Shown here: positions 11,651 to 23,795 of the stretch, one piece after another
How the letters are laid out: every line of letters begins with the position of its first letter
Position numbering within the stretch: position 1 is the stretch's first letter
Source of the DNA: Macrobrachium rosenbergii
Lineage: Eukaryota; Arthropoda; Malacostraca; Decapoda; Palaemonidae
Direction: 5' to 3'
DNA length: 64,000 nucleotides
Assembly (NCBI RefSeq): GCF_040412425.1
Contig: NC_089767.1
Span: forward strand, 3,436,948-3,500,947
Notes under the pieces: generated by a model
The model's database searches: none
What the model was told of the DNA's origin: nothing
Seen by the model: the letters and a program-made list of their open reading frames with translations, nothing else
Made by a program: the position numbers and the translations under genes

Positions 11651-13254
11651 CATTAAGAGTATGGCAAAATAAACTTGTCTGAGGACAACACTATCAAAGA
11701 GTTTGAGATGAGAGTCAGTTGCATTAACAAACATCTTCTAACATCAAATTCTTTATCAAATCAAAGATGAAGCCACAGCTCATACTTCATATGCCTTCTT
11801 CATTCCCCATTGGCTAAGTCAGATTCAGGACAGTGATGGAATGTGTGAGAAAAAAATTATTTTTCTGTCATATTTGCATGGAACTACACAAAAAAAGGAA
11901 TGAAAAATGGTGGAAAATAAAAGGGAGAGGACATCACCATTCAAAAAGCCAGGCCTTTCATACAGCTTACAACTCACTCACTCATTCTGCTGTGACTAGT
12001 ACTATCAAAGAACACACACAAAATAAGCAATATAAATAAAATAGAGTCAATGGATTTAAAGGGGTCAATATGGAAATCCCTTCACTTGAACTACTAAGCA
12101 ATGGTTAGGTTGGATAACAGTACGGGAGAGGATTTTGGGTACAGTAGATGAAAGACTGAAATAATAATGAGGAAGAGAGAAAGATTATAGAAAGACATCT
12201 AGATCTGAACCCTGGTTTGAGACCCCTCTTATCAATCACATGACTTTAACAACAGATATTTAGTACTGAGCCTGTGTAACTTCAAGAAAACATTTTCTTA
12301 CTGAGAAGGTAAAGTGAATTAAAGCTTGATTTGCAGCAGCACTGTCCAAGAATGCACTGTAAGCTTCAGTGTATCGTACTAATATGATGTCACTTTACTA
12401 CACTTAATGATAAGGTTTCATGGATTTAAATAAATAAAGCCTCATAATTTAATGACTTTGGAATGTGTGTAGAACACAATAAACACACATTTTCATTACA
12501 TCACCAGTAATTTTATCACCCTAACATCCCAGTGATTTGTTTCCATGGAAATTAATAATAGAGTCATCTCAATGCTCGGGTCTTGACCAACATTTGAGTC
12601 GCCTTAAGAATGCAAAGGGGTTGTCAACTGCGCTGGGAGCGAGTCAGTTGACCCAGGGGAGGGGGATTCATTTTTCAACAGATCCATATAGAGTAAAAAA
12701 AATTATAAATATCTGAGAAGATTAAGCAAATATCATTGGTTGTTCAGAAAGTTAATATTCTCCATGAATGGTGAAGTGACAGTCGGTTTCCCCAATGGTC
12801 TGCTCCATATACTACCCATACAAGATAGTACCAAAACCCAAGAGGCTCAGCTGTAAACCAACCCCTCGTGTTAGGATTGTGACCATGCGAACATGAAACT
12901 GTCCTCCATTTATCTGCTGTTCCAGGCTTCTGGACTAAAAATGAGTGTCCTAACTAAACGACCAGCTACCCCTGGATTTCCATAAGCCAATGGAAGCCAA
13001 CCCTTGAGGATAGTTCTGCCAAAGCAGTCAAAACCATCTTCTGGTTGGCTTGATATTACCCAAAATTCTCAGGGCTTTCTTGCCTCACATGGTTTCAACA
13101 GAAAACTGGAGAAGTCCTGTTGACTTCAACATGGCAATCTCTCATTGAGGGAGACAAATTACAAGTGTTCAAGAGCTCCTTTCCACAGCTAGGTGGTCAT
13201 ACACTGAAGAAGACAAAAGAGTAGCTTTATCTTTTCTATTTAGGACCATAAAAA
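11651..13254. other. Unannotated intron sequence
   Basis: No gene, tRNA or clear repeat was recognised. Short open frames here lack family signatures. Confidence 0.3.
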
Positions 13255-13261
13255 TGACATT

Positions 13262-13400
13262 CTTATAATAAAGTTTTATACATACTTACTAAGTAATGAC
13301 ATAGCTATTAGTTCACTTACACGGCTGCTTGAATTAAAAATTTCACAGGTAACATCTCAAACGTCTGTGTAGGTAACCAGTTCCTGCCACTAGCGGGAAT
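13262..13400. repeat. DIRS-C left inverted terminal repeat
   Basis: It matches the inverted right end at 19860-20005 through CTATTAGTT.ACTTACAC, GCTTGAATT.AAAATTTCA and GGGAATATTA blocks, at roughly 80 percent by eye. Confidence 0.75.
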
Positions 13401-13479
13401 ATTAGTAACGACTTTGGCAAATAACCTCAATCTGTTCATGCCTTATGTCCATCAGCTGGGTGGAGGGTGGGCTCCAATC

Positions 13480-13580
13480 ATGTAATTACTTGGCAAGTAT
13501 ATATAAAACTTTATTGTATTATATAAAAATGCCCTTTTATATAAGTAACTTACCAAGTAATTGTATAACTAATTCCCGTA
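13480..13580. repeat. DIRS-C internal complementary (junction) region
   Basis: Two convergent end sequences (CTTGGCAAGTATATATAAA and, inverted, TAACTTACCAAGTAATT) are joined around AAAAATGCCC. They match the complements of the element's left and right extremities respectively. Confidence 0.7.
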
Positions 13581-14295
13581 TTGGTAGGAGGTGGTGGGAT
13601 ACATGGAAATATTCTACCCCAAAACATTAAGCTAAGTAATGAATTTGAAATAGAAAAACTGCGAGCATTGAAAAACAATGCCTGTCGTTACTTATCAGTT
13701 AAGAGAGCTACTGCAGGTGGATACTGCCTCTGGTTGGTGCTCATCTTAACTCGTAGTGGGAACTTTATGCGCGAGGAAGTACTCCAATGGCTGGCAAAGC
13801 ATGATAGGTGCCCGCCTTTCTTGCCCTGGGCAAAGCACTATAATAAAAACAACCAGACAACATTGTCACCTACACTGAGATAAAATCACAACCCATCCAC
13901 TGAGAGCAGTGGGTGCTTCAGGTACACTGTACCCCTGACCCCACAAAAAATTCTACACCTTATTACAAGGTGAAGAGACAGTGGGGAAAAAATCTTATGC
14001 TTCCTTCCACAATAACATGCCAGTTACTAGAAAAGGTCTCGACACACTGGAAGATTTCCACACTGTTTTAACTTCCACTAAAATCAGTGAGAAATAACGA
14101 CTATTACATTCCCGGTAGTTCGAAGGCAGAATGGATATACGGGGCATAAAATGCATGCAAGCTAAAGAGGTAGAGGCTACTCTGACATCCTTAGCTTTAC
14201 TTGAAAGTAGGCAAACTGCTCTCCTAATTCTGAGTGTGTCTCAAGTTAAAATATGTTCTACTCAGTGGATGAATCGGGTCTTGCCATATCACCAT

Positions 14296-14640
14296 AAGCA
14301 GTAGATTAATTGATTTATAGATTTTAGGCATATGCCAAGCACTGGGGCAACTAAGGCCATTCAGCATTGAAATGGAAACTGACAGTGAAAAAGTTTGAAA
14401 GGTGTAACAGAAGGAAAACCTCGCAGTTGCTCTATGAATCAATTGTTGGGAGAGGGTGGACAGTAAGATGGAAGAGGTGGACATTAAGATAGAAGAAAGA
14501 GAATATGAATGGAGGTACAGGAAAAGGAATGAAAGAGGCTGAGCTATGGGCTAAAGGGATGCTGCAAAGAGCCTTAAGTAATACCTACATTGCACCGCAT
14601 GAGGTGCACTGAAGCACTACCCCCCTATGGGGACATAAAC
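14296..14640 (+). repeat. SINE-like interspersed repeat (GCCAAGCACTGG family), copy nested in DIRS-C
   Basis: It contains the family blocks GCCAAGCACTGG, AGGAAAACCTCGCAGTTGC, GTTGGGAGAGGGTGGA and CTTAAGTAATACCTACA, aligned with copies at 23500 and 58383. A short internal duplication (AAGATGGAAGA..) is copy-specific. Confidence 0.75.
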
Positions 14641-14976
14641 ACTCCAAAGCGACAGAGACCTCCCTTCTCCCACAGAGATGGAAAGCACTTTGGACGTTCA
14701 GGGAACGATTTGGTGTCAGGCTGTAGCTGGTGCCAGAAGCACTGGGCACCAGTCAAGCTAGGAGCTCAGGGATGGCGGGCACCAGGCTGTAAATGGCGCC
14801 AAACGAGAAGGGCGACAGGTGAGCTGGGCGTCAGACAAGCTAGAAGCTTGTGGTTCTGGAAGCTCTACAGCTGGTGTTAGACAGTAGCTGACGCCAGACT
14901 GTAGATGTCGCCTGGCGGACTGGGCGTCAGGCGAGCTAGAAGATTGGGATCACTTGACAAGAAAGCGAGACGCGGA

Positions 14977-15044
14977 GGCCGATTATACTTCCAGTAGGAC
15001 TATGTGGAATGGCCGATTATACTTCCAGTAGGACTATGTGGAAT
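14977..15044. repeat. 34-bp direct duplication
   Basis: Two exact-looking 34-bp units begin GGCCGATTATACTTCC at 14977 and 15011, inside DIRS-C. A 58-bp duplication with AGCTGCTCAAAACTGGATGC lies at 16704 and 16762. Confidence 0.85.
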
Positions 15045-15129
15045 GGAAGTAAAGGACAAATGAGTCTGAAAGCTAAGGAGGAAGAGGCTGCTCTGATGTC
15101 CCCGGCTTTCACTTAAAAAGGTGGCAGAA

Positions 15130-15860
15130 TGTTCTTATGCATTAAAAAGTAAGTCTTTCATGATGTGATCTTAGTCCGATTCAGTTCAGGTAAAACCCTA
15201 AAGCTGTTAGCTCAACTGAGGGTTCTCTCTTCTTTAAAGCCAATGATGTCCATTAATTTCCTAAGGGAGAGAGAACGGATCTAGAGTTTGAATGGGTCCT
15301 CATTATTGGCTAAATTCCCAGGGTAACGTGGAGAAAGGTGTCTTTCTGTGAAAAGACCTTCTCTAAACAATGGCTTGGATCTCACTAGTGTGTCCTAGTC
15401 GAAGCCAGAGAGCACTCGGAAGGGTGTCTTCTGTGTAAGGATGTAGTGAAGAGGAATGCAGGGGATCAAACAAGGGACTTGTCGGTCATTCAGAATATAT
15501 CTAGGTTCCAGGAGACCGGATTCCTTCCTCGCTTGGACGTGTCGAAGACAAGATAAGGTCATCAAAATCTAGGCCTCTGTGCTTAAACACTTAAATAAGC
15601 ATAGTTCAATATCCCTTACTGATGGAGTACGAAAGATGTAGATCTCCTCAGGAACAGAAGGGGTGTCCCGAAAATGGGCCAGAGAAGTCTCGCAAGAAGA
15701 GGGGTAGAGACTGCAACCTCAGCTTCGAAAATGGCCCACTTAGTCTGATAGACAGTGCTGGAAGAATAACGTCTGCAACCACAATAGTTTATGTAATATG
15801 TCTAGCATGAAAAACCTTGTCTCGACGAGCTTCCTGAAGCTTCAAAGGCTCCCTGAGGTG
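15130..15860 (-). pseudogene. DIRS-C tyrosine recombinase remnant
   Basis: A minus-strand segment near 15720-15790 reads RRYSSSTVYQTKWAIF, aligned with VYQYKWSVFRRWC in DIRS-A and LYQSKWAVFCRWC in DIRS-B. Downstream DNA (15160-15640) follows the same order as the recombinase core in A and B but is riddled with stops. Related core DNA also appears near 14150-14220, suggesting an internal duplication. Confidence 0.55.
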
Positions 15861-17734
15861 GCAAATAGGATCACAGATGGTCTGCCCCATGGTCTTCACA
15901 GTTCCCAACAGACCTGGGGATGCAAGATCTGCCCGGTGGGAAGAACCTGTTCTCAGTTCGTCTGCAAGAACTTGAGAAGACTTGAATTGAAAACAAAACC
16001 GATCTGTTCACAGCAGAGAGAAAATGAGAGAGGAAGAGAGCCTTTCTTGTATATATATGAGGACTGTGGTCTCATCTAGAGAGAACAACTGCAGTCCAGG
16101 TGTAAACTAAGGTCAAGAAGCACTGTTACAGCTCTCCAACAAATGTGAGAAGGTTCTGTCATCCGGGGAACATGTCCCAGAAACCTCCTGGTTCCCCCAT
16201 GGGCTCCTCAATGAAGATCCGAGGTGTAAAGTAAAAGACTAGGTCTGCACTTAGAGGATGAAGGGAGTTCCCTTCCTAGTCTATATATGTACAGCCACCA
16301 TTGCAGGCACAACTTAAACCCAGGGCCATGGGAAAAGGACGACGGTGTCCGACTGCATTCCCGGAAGACAGGCCTTCTGGCTCGTCTCCATTCTGCAGAC
16401 AATCGAGCAATTTTGCAAAACATCGTGCAGTCTTGCGGACATCGGTGCGGACCAGCTGCCAGCTCTGAGTACTCTTGATGGCCATGTGGATATCCTATAG
16501 ACTCGGCGACACTTTGTACAGACCAAAAACTATGAGGAATTGTACATAACGGAGAGCATGTAAAAAACTTGAAAGGGTCCAAAAGAGCCATAAAAACCTG
16601 CAGTACATTATAGTCATCTGCAGGCCAGCCACAATCCTCTAAACAGAGGAAAACAGTAACTCGTGAGCAGACACTGTACATTGTCAAGAGCTGATTAATA
16701 GAAGCAGCTGCTCAAAACTGGATGCTAGCAGCCTGCGGGTCGCTGCAAAAAACAACTAGAAACAGCTGCTCAAAACTGGATGCTAGTAGCCTGCAGGTCA
16801 CTTTAAAAAACAGTATCTTCCTTGAGTGATTTTTTTTCTTTTTTTTGTCCCTACGAGGACTCTTGCGATGGAGGCTGTGGTTAAGGAAGAGGAAAACAGT
16901 TCCGCGACTGTGTGATTCTCTAGAAGTGAAGAGCACCACAGCTCTCTCCCAAAATTGACAACAAGAGCAGGCAATTCTAAAATCAATCCAACTATCCTTG
17001 TCTGCAACAGGCAGCACTGGGCGACAATCCGAGGATATGACTCTTGGAAAGTTCTAAGGAGTCTCCCACTTCTTAGCCAAGGTTCCTGGTTCCAGCCAAG
17101 ACAATCCAGAAACTAGACAAAATCTTCGACAAGGAGGATACTTCCGTCGAAGTACTAGAGGGAGGAATGCTGAAGACACGTCTTTCTCTCTTCCCGACGA
17201 AAGACACTCCTCAAAAAGTCCCTGCAATACTAAAGATAGTAGTAACAACGTCTTGAACTCTAAGTGAAGGTGGAACCAACTGCAGAGTTGTAAGCAGAGA
17301 GTAGGCACCTGGCAAATGGGGACTGGTGCAGACTACTTGGAAGTTGGAGCCATGCGTTCCATCGGGAACTGGCGCCTAAGAAAGAACAGTGTTTTCTATG
17401 GAAAAAAACAGGTGCCGAGGGATAAAATAGTGCCGACCGAAAATTGTGGAACCCTTCACGATTTGAATGTCATCCCTGGGTAGGGGCCAAGCTAATCTTC
17501 TCTGAATCATTCTAATTTAGAATAGGTACTGCTGAAGCAAGTACTTCAGACACTGGGCGCTCAGACACTGGAAGCTTGGGGGGGCCACTGAGCGCTCCAT
17601 GGACCTCTGCCAAATAAGAGGTGTCAGACTGGAGCCCAGTGCTCGAGAAGACAACTGTTGTCGAGTGAGGCTCACAGTACACATTAAAACATTACGCCTT
17701 CATCAAGACGCCTTTGAATGGCTGTCTAACACTA

Positions 17735-18130
17735 CATTTCCATTAAGATGCCTTTCCAGTGGCTGTCTGTTGATACCTGGATCACAGGCTCGACTGAAGG
17801 CAACTACCTGGGGGCAAACCCCCAGAATTCCCTTGGACCGCCAGTATGTCTACTCCCAGGTTTAGGGGAGTATGACAGGGACTTTAGGTCAAGGATATCT
17901 GACGGGTCAGATAGCCGCCTACTACACTACACCTTCATGAAGATGCCTTTTCAGTGACTGTCTGCCAATACCTGGGAATATACTACAGGGTTGACCGAGG
18001 GGGAATTACAGGGGGTAATTCCCACCAGCCTCCCTTGGACATTCAGTATGACTTCTCCCAGGTTAGGGGAGTATGACAGTGGCTTAGGTCTAGGAGAACT
18101 GGTGGGCGGGATAATCACCTCCTCCACTGC
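17735..18130. repeat. About 195-bp tandem duplication in DIRS-C gag-like region
   Basis: AAGATGCCTTT.CAGTG.CTG at about 17745 recurs at about 17940. TCCCAGGTT..GGGGAGTATGA follows in each unit (about 17855 and 18056). The second unit aligns with the gag-side DNA of DIRS-B near 32130-32220. Confidence 0.75.
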
Positions 18131-18779
18131 ACAACACTTCACTTTGCATGGTTAATTTTCTGTTAACCCAGACACAAGACTAACAATGGCATGGGAAGGA
18201 AGCGATGGAGCCAAGCGCAGAAACAAGTGGTAATAATGCAGGGTATAAGGAGAGAAAAAGGGAATGACAGCTCTGTGCATGCCTGGCTGTCTGCTACAGA
18301 TGCTGCCCATGGGCGCTCTTGAGCACTCGGGTGCCTTTTGGCTGCTCAGAGCACGAGTTTGTTCCAGATAGTAGATGGTGCCAGAGGGTGCCACAGAACA
18401 CTGGGCGCTTTTTTGGGCACCTTTTGGCTGCTCAGAGCACGCGTTGGCACCAGTGGGAGCCATCAAGCGCTTGAAGCATCAGCTGGTGGCAGGCTGGAGT
18501 GGGAGCCAGGGGGTGCTTCTGGGTTCTGGAAGTGTGGAATGTTCACAATCTGCACATCAACCCAGATGCATGTCATTCTTGCACAGGAGACATGAGAAGC
18601 TTCTCAGAAACATTCCAATTTAGTATATGCATTACCGAAGCGAGTAGAGTACTGTACGCAAAATACTGCCGAAGCAAATACTGAGACCAATTCTTGGTCG
18701 ACGATAATGCCTTCTTCCATTAAACACCCTTCTCTCCTTACCACTTCTGCCCTTACACTTTTCATTTCTGCAAAGGAAA

Positions 18780-19660
18780 GTGTGAGGGTTAAGTAAAATT
18801 ATTTACCAACGTCTAGCAAGTAGACTAAGTTCAGTAAACAATCATAAAATGCAAATCTTTGGACTAAAGGAATGACAAAAGGTTCAAGAATTACTTTTAA
18901 GGTAATTATTTATCGACAGTTTTAGAGAAGCCCACACACTGCAAACACCATTCGAGAATTTACTTGAAGGCAGACTTAATCTACCGGTGGCTTGCAAGAG
19001 GTCTAGGCCCGGTAAACAAAGCAATGTAAAAGTTTTGGCCTAAAGGTAAACAAAGCAATATAAAAGTTTTGGCCTAGAGGAATGGCATAAGATACAAGAG
19101 TTGCTTTCTAGGGCAAAACTATAATGGTGGCTCACAAGTAGTCTAAGCAAAAAATAGGCAAAAGTTTCACCTAGCTTTTAGCCTAATAGAATGACAAAAC
19201 ACTCAAGAATTACTTTTAAGGCAATTATTATCAGCAACTTGTGAGTAGCCTACACCCTGTAAACACCATTTGATGTAAATGTTTGGCCTAAAGAAATGGC
19301 TTGAGATGCAAGAATTACTTTTAGGGCAAAACTATATCTGCGGCTCACAAGTAGCCTTGGCAAAAAAGGCATGAGTTTTGTCTAGCGTTTAGCCTAACAC
19401 AATGACGAAACATTCAAGAATTACTTTTAAGGCAACTATCATCGGTGGCTTGCAAGTGCCTGTGCCTGGAAAACACCATTCGAAAATTTAATTTTCAGGC
19501 AAAACCATATACCGACGGCTTGCAAGTAATCTAGGACCAGTAAACAAAACAATGCACAAGTTTCAGCCTAAAGGAATGGCATAACATACAAGGATTACTT
19601 TAAGGGCAGAACTATTATCGGCGGCTCGTAATAAGCCTAGGTATAAACAAAAGATTTGGC
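18780..19660. repeat. Roughly 105-bp tandem repeat in DIRS-C leader, two alternating variants
   Basis: The AATGGCATAAGATACAAGAGTT-type (A) and AATGACAAAACA.TCAAGAATT-type (B) starts occur at 18871 (B), 19081 (A), 19190 (B), 19294 (A), 19401 (B) and 19575 (A). Spacing is about 104-109 bp between most, with one double and one irregular interval. Each unit continues with GGCAAAACTAT and GGCTCACAAGTAG-like blocks. No ORF. Confidence 0.75.
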
Positions 19661-19859
19661 CTAACGGATTTACTGTTGTTGAACCAACTTAATAACAAAA
19701 AACAAGAAAAAACTCATCCTGAGGTTTCATGAAAGTTACTAATATGCATTCCAGTGGATGTATACACCACTGAAACCCAGTTAAAACACCAGATAATAAT
19801 GAATAAGCTGCTTCCATAACTCAGTGTTTACCGGAACACTGAAGGAACAGATTGAAGTT

Positions 19860-20005
19860 ATCTGCTAAAGTTGTTATTAATATTCCCACTAGTAGGGGAA
19901 TGGTCACCTAAACAGATGTCTGAAGTGTTACCCATGAAATTTTGAATTCAAGCTGCTGTGTAAGTCAACTAATAGCCATGTAATTACTTGGTAAGTTATT
20001 TATAT
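19860..20005. repeat. DIRS-C right inverted terminal repeat
   Basis: This is the inverted counterpart of 13262-13400. It retains the outward-facing CTTGGTAAGT motif at about 19983-19993. Confidence 0.75.
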
Positions 20006-20145
20006 AAAAATATAAATTTTTTAAAGCCACACATAAAAGAGAAATGGACAGTTTGTATTTCTCTGAATGCGCTTCGTAACAGACTATATCACAGAAAACT
20101 GAATTTCATAATTAACTTAAGATTCTTGACATACTGATGCAGTAC

Positions 20146-20353
20146 CTGCCATTGATGTCATCAAAATTTATCTGTCCAATGTAGTGAACCGAAGACGTCA
20201 GGTTGACTATCCTGGATGGCATTTCCTTTGAGGAACTTTTGCTCAAGTGGGGATATAAAAGATGAGTGAGAAGAAAATGTCCGAGGTAATTGACACTCCA
20301 ATGGGACTCATATCCATCTTCTGTGATTTCCTTCGGCCAGAACATGATCCCAG
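20146..20353 (-). CDS. DHRSX-like: SDR gene, exon 4 (residues 129-197), NNAG and catalytic Ser
   Basis: This exon is 208 bp, phase 1 to phase 2. The acceptor is TTAATTCTAG, with AG at 20355-20354, and the donor is GGCAG|GTACTG at 20145-20144. It begins AGIM, finishing NNAG, then runs through DGYESHWSVNYLGHFLLTHL, with the conserved Asn (N150) of the SDR tetrad. It then reaches RIVNLTSSVHY, in which Ser183 is the likely catalytic serine, and NFDDING. The right terminus of DIRS-C lies only about 135 bp beyond the donor, inside the next intron. Confidence 0.9.
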
Positions 20354-20936
20354 CTAGAATTAAATTCACATTATTTGATATGTTACTAGTTTACTGATTT
20401 AGCAACACTCGCAAAAAGCAATCCTAAAATTTCTATAACAGGCTATTACAAGACAGATATTAATATCTAAATCTTTATTTTTATAAAGTTTGCTTTAAAT
20501 TTTGGGAAAGTCTTATTGATGAGTTATCCATCCACAAAAACTAGCTTCCAAATACTAATGCTACAAGAAACAATAACATTCAAACAGGCAAGATTTTTAT
20601 TTCTGAAAGTTTATATTCCAAAGACATTTGAGATATTCCACCAACCTATAAGTTAATATACTGTTATGCCTCAGAATTCAACAAATGTCATAAACTCAAA
20701 ATGAACAAAAGTACACTAAAAAAGCAAAATATGCTTCTTAAAATAAGAAGTGAAATGGTAATTAATTTCATCTACACAATAAGTTGAACTGGCAATACAG
20801 TATTTATGCTGCTGAATACAGTCTTAGTTATTATTTGACTAAAACTAAATACCTTATGCTATATCATGATATTGTATATTAATACCAATGCATAAACTAC
20901 TCTTGGCAAGACAAATGCAACCAAAAAAAGGCTTAC
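20354..20936. other. SDR intron between exons 3 and 4
   Basis: AT-rich, with no insertion recognised. This is the only short intron of the gene. Confidence 0.6.
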
Positions 20937-21110
20937 CATTGTTGACAAGGACATGCAATGGAAGATTTAATTTCAAGAACTCTCTGACAAGTTCACGGAC
21001 AGAATTCAAACTCCTCAGGTCCAGTTCTAAGCACTCTGTTCTCCCACTTGTGATTCCCTCCGAACGAATACAGTCAACTGCCTTTTGCAAGGAAGTTACA
21101 TCCCTACCAG
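20937..21110 (-). CDS. DHRSX-like: SDR gene, exon 3 (residues 71-128)
   Basis: This exon is 174 bp, phase 1 to phase 1. The acceptor is TTCCTTTTAG, with AG at 21112-21111, and the donor is AATG|GTAAGC at 20936-20935. It encodes AGRD at the start of beta-2/alpha-C, then ECLELDLRSLNSVRELV, where the Asp of LDL is the usual adenine-contact residue. It ends with LPLHVLVNN, the beta-4 strand whose NNAG motif is completed by exon 4. No stops or frame changes occur. The reading continues into the intron as GKPFF, which is not expected in an SDR and confirms the donor choice. Confidence 0.9.
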
Positions 21111-21380
21111 CTAAAAGGAAAAACTTATTAAATACTAATTTCTGAGTATATACAATGTACAATAATATAATTCATGATAGTATATAATTCATGTAACAAT
21201 ATAAAAAATCTACCTGTACATAAATAGAGGATAACTACAGTGGTTTCACTAATCCACTTAAGTTCAGGTGGCAAGAGAAAGGCTGGACAAATGAATTTCA
21301 TTTCATAACTGGCATTAAAACTTTCATTTCCACTGATGCAGAAATGCATCATTATTCCTAAAAAATTTGGAAAACAAGTA

Positions 21381-21642
21381 GGCAGTCCCCAGTTAACGGC
21401 GGGGGTTCTGTTCCCAGCCGAGCACCACTAACTGAAAATCGCAGATAATGGCGCCAATAAACCTCTTACTGGCGCTGACAAACCGCTTACCGACACCAAT
21501 AAACCACTTACCAACGCCAAAAACCACTTAACAACATTGATAACTGCTTACTGGCACCAAAAATCCAGTTAACGCTGTCACTAGCCAAGTGCCATTACAC
21601 TGAAACGTTGTTAACCGATGCCGCCGGTAAGCTGGGACTGCC
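21381..21642. mobile_element. GGCAGTCCC-ended MITE, copy 2
   Basis: It starts GGCAGTCCCCAGTTAACGGC and ends GCTGGGACTGCC, with TA on both sides (GTA..TGTA). The interior is a run of imperfect units of about 25 bp, GGCGC.GA.AAACC.CTTAC, repeated five or six times. It lies in the SDR intron between exons 2 and 3. Confidence 0.8.
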
Positions 21643-22256
21643 TGTAATTACCCTCCTAATGCAGTACTCAGAACTCTCCTACAAAGGTAAAGTCAAACAG
21701 CAAATGCCTCAAAGTCAATTAAGTGCAGTTCCCTATCCATGGCATACAATTAATCCTTACCAGCACAGCCTCTGGACATAAAATATTTCTTATGTGATAT
21801 TTAGACAATAAGATTTATTAAAATGATTTATTGTTAAATTCACAAAAATGATAATAAATGAATACACTTTTGCAAAATATGTACTGTGCTTACTACGCAG
21901 TGTTGTGCAACTACAGGACAACATTAATGTCTTTTCTGATGTTCCTCAGCATAGTGTTTTTGGATTTAGATGATGATACCCTATTTGCATCAATCCTACC
22001 TCCTGGGTATAGACCCATGGTTACTGAATCTCTTGTCAGTTACAACGCAAAAATTAGTGCATGTGCAAATATGAAGGTACAATATAACAAAAATCAAAAT
22101 ATGATTGTTAGTATGCCTACAACACTGACTTCTAAACCCCCCACCCACCCAAATTATTTCAATGACAATTTTTCTGCAACAACACGCAACCAACTAAATA
22201 TTCTAGTCATCAATTCTTTTCAGAAACCCATCTTAGCTATTTCGTCTTCAATGGTA

Positions 22257-22257
<1 letters not shown>

Positions 22258-22288
<31 letters not shown>
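22258..22288. repeat. Poly(A) tract
   Basis: About 31 A residues. It could be the tail of an unrecognised retroposed sequence, but no target duplication was confirmed. Confidence 0.9.
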
Positions 22289-22289
<1 letters not shown>

Positions 22290-22521
22290 AGAATACAGTA
22301 CTGAGATCTTCCAAACTCTGGAGGATCTGTCTACACATCTTTGAAACCCATTATAATCAATAAATGGCAAAATATACGGATTAATATACATGAGTAACAA
22401 ATTAAAACAGATCATGCCAAGTAAAAAATCCTGAGACTGTGCCTATAACTTGGGTACCCATACTTTATTCTCCTCTTCTACTACTTGGTAAACAAATCAA
22501 TGACGACTGATCATAATTTAC

Positions 22522-22629
22522 CTATTATCACAGTCATATCTTGACGAAGAAATTGCCTTACAGTCTGGAGACCAATCCCTCTACCTCCACCAGTAACAAG
22601 GGCTACACGCCCATTCTGTGGACCAATAC
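22522..22629 (-). CDS. DHRSX-like: SDR gene, exon 2 (residues 35-70), Rossmann nucleotide-binding motif
   Basis: This exon is 108 bp, phase 1 to phase 1. The acceptor is TTTTTCCAG, with AG at 22631-22630, and the donor is AATAG|GTAAAT at 22521-22520. It encodes GRVALVTGGGRGIGLQ, in which TGGGRGIG at residues 47-54 is the TGxxxGxG signature of classical SDRs that binds the NAD(P) pyrophosphate. The exon ends in VII, the edge of beta-2, and the next exon begins AGRD. The Arg after the beta-2 strand favours NADPH, but this is inference from family knowledge. Confidence 0.9.
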
Positions 22630-23499
22630 CTGGAAAAATACCAACAGTATGATGTAAAAACGGTAGCAGTGCTTGAAAGAAAGAAAACTCTCAATATGCA
22701 AATTCTTTCAAGATGCTGAATAATATTCTTATTTTACTTATGTTATGCTACCTGGAACACTGAGATATTAGCTTGGAAAAAATTAAACGTTATCATCCTT
22801 AATACAGGGTAGCCCTGTCTAGGGATATTCACAAGTAGGCAGCTCTGCTCAAGATGTCAAAATTGTTGTAAGTACATTGCTAAGTAGAAGTGGTTTCAGG
22901 GAGGGAAAAATGTCAGAATGCTTGCGCACAGGGATCTCAAGTCATGATTTGTATTTAGGGAATATTTACAATATAAGTTTTGTGTCCTGGCAAAGTGCAA
23001 AGGAACTTTACTTACACTGAATCACTCTAAGTGCAAACCAACAAGCTGTTCTTCAGTATTTTGTCTGACTTAGATAAAAAATATTGGATCAAAACTAGTA
23101 ACTTACATAGATCCAAAAGGACCTTCCAGTCATTAATACAGTTATCCTTCATGTTGCTAGTCAAAGGTTGCAAAATATAAAATTAGTTTTTTGTATAAAC
23201 CCACCACTCATAGACCACATTCATGTTCTGTCAACATCCCAAAGCACTACAAACTTTTGTCTAAACGACAGAAATGGTAGTATGTAATGACTGCTGTGAC
23301 AATACAGTATGTACCACCATGGAGCATCAGTCATCACTACTCACCATGTCACTCTTTGCATGGAATATGGCCAAGAAAAGTAAAACCGAGGGGTTGGAAG
23401 GATGAAACTCAGTACTGTACATGTGTGATGGGTCTATGGCAAAATTAAGTTTTATCTTAGAAATTTTATTTGTTTCATTTAGCCCCATCAACTAGAACA
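22630..23499. other. Unannotated intron sequence
   Basis: Nothing recognised upstream of SDR exon 2. Confidence 0.3.
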
Positions 23500-23795
23500 G
23501 AATATAGAATTTACGCCACAGGCCAAGTGCTGGAACCTATGAAGTCATTCAGTGCTGAAATGGAAATTGACAGTAAAAGTTCAAGGGTGTAACAGGAGGA
23601 AAACCTCGCAGTTGCACTATGAATTAACTGTTGGGAGAGGGTGGAAAGTAAGACGGAAGAATGAGAATATGAACGGAGATACAGTAAAAGGAATGAAAAG
23701 GGTTGCAGCTAGGGCCGACAGGAAGCTGCAAAAAACCTTAAGCAATGCCTACAGTGCACTGCCTGAGGTGCTCAGATGGCACTAACCCCCTAACA
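23500..23795 (+). repeat. SINE-like interspersed repeat (GCCAAGCACTGG family)
   Basis: It carries GGCCAAGTGCTGGAACCTAT, AGGAAAACCTCGCAGTTGC, GGGAGAGGGTGGAAAGTAAG and AGCAATGCCTACAGTGCAC. It is a full-length match to the 58383 copy and is in the same orientation. It carries a 78-codon open frame alignable with that of the other copies. Confidence 0.8.

Larger units (their letters stand above)
13255..20010 (-). mobile_element. DIRS-C: ancient DIRS-like tyrosine-recombinase retrotransposon
   Basis: Both ends carry homologous inverted repeats (about 13262-13400 and 19860-20005). An internal junction region at about 13480-13580 holds inverted copies of the two outermost ends, the hallmark of DIRS1-group elements. 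Order on the minus strand is leader with 105-bp repeats, gag-like remnants (about 17.7-18.5 kb), poorly readable middle, tyrosine-recombinase remnants (about 15.1-15.9 kb), then junction. No long ORF survives. A SINE-like repeat is nested at 14.3-14.64 kb. The element fills two thirds of the SDR intron between exons 4 and 5, on the gene's strand. Confidence 0.75.

Noticed and set aside
16208..17308. Several minus-strand open frames of 84-159 codons in DIRS-C
   Set aside because: They show no RT, RNase H or gag motif that could be aligned with DIRS-A or B. Treated as decayed element DNA.
21858..22304. 148-codon plus-strand open frame ending in poly-Lys
   Set aside because: It has no motif, its C-terminus is the poly(A) tract, and it lies within an SDR intron on the opposite strand.
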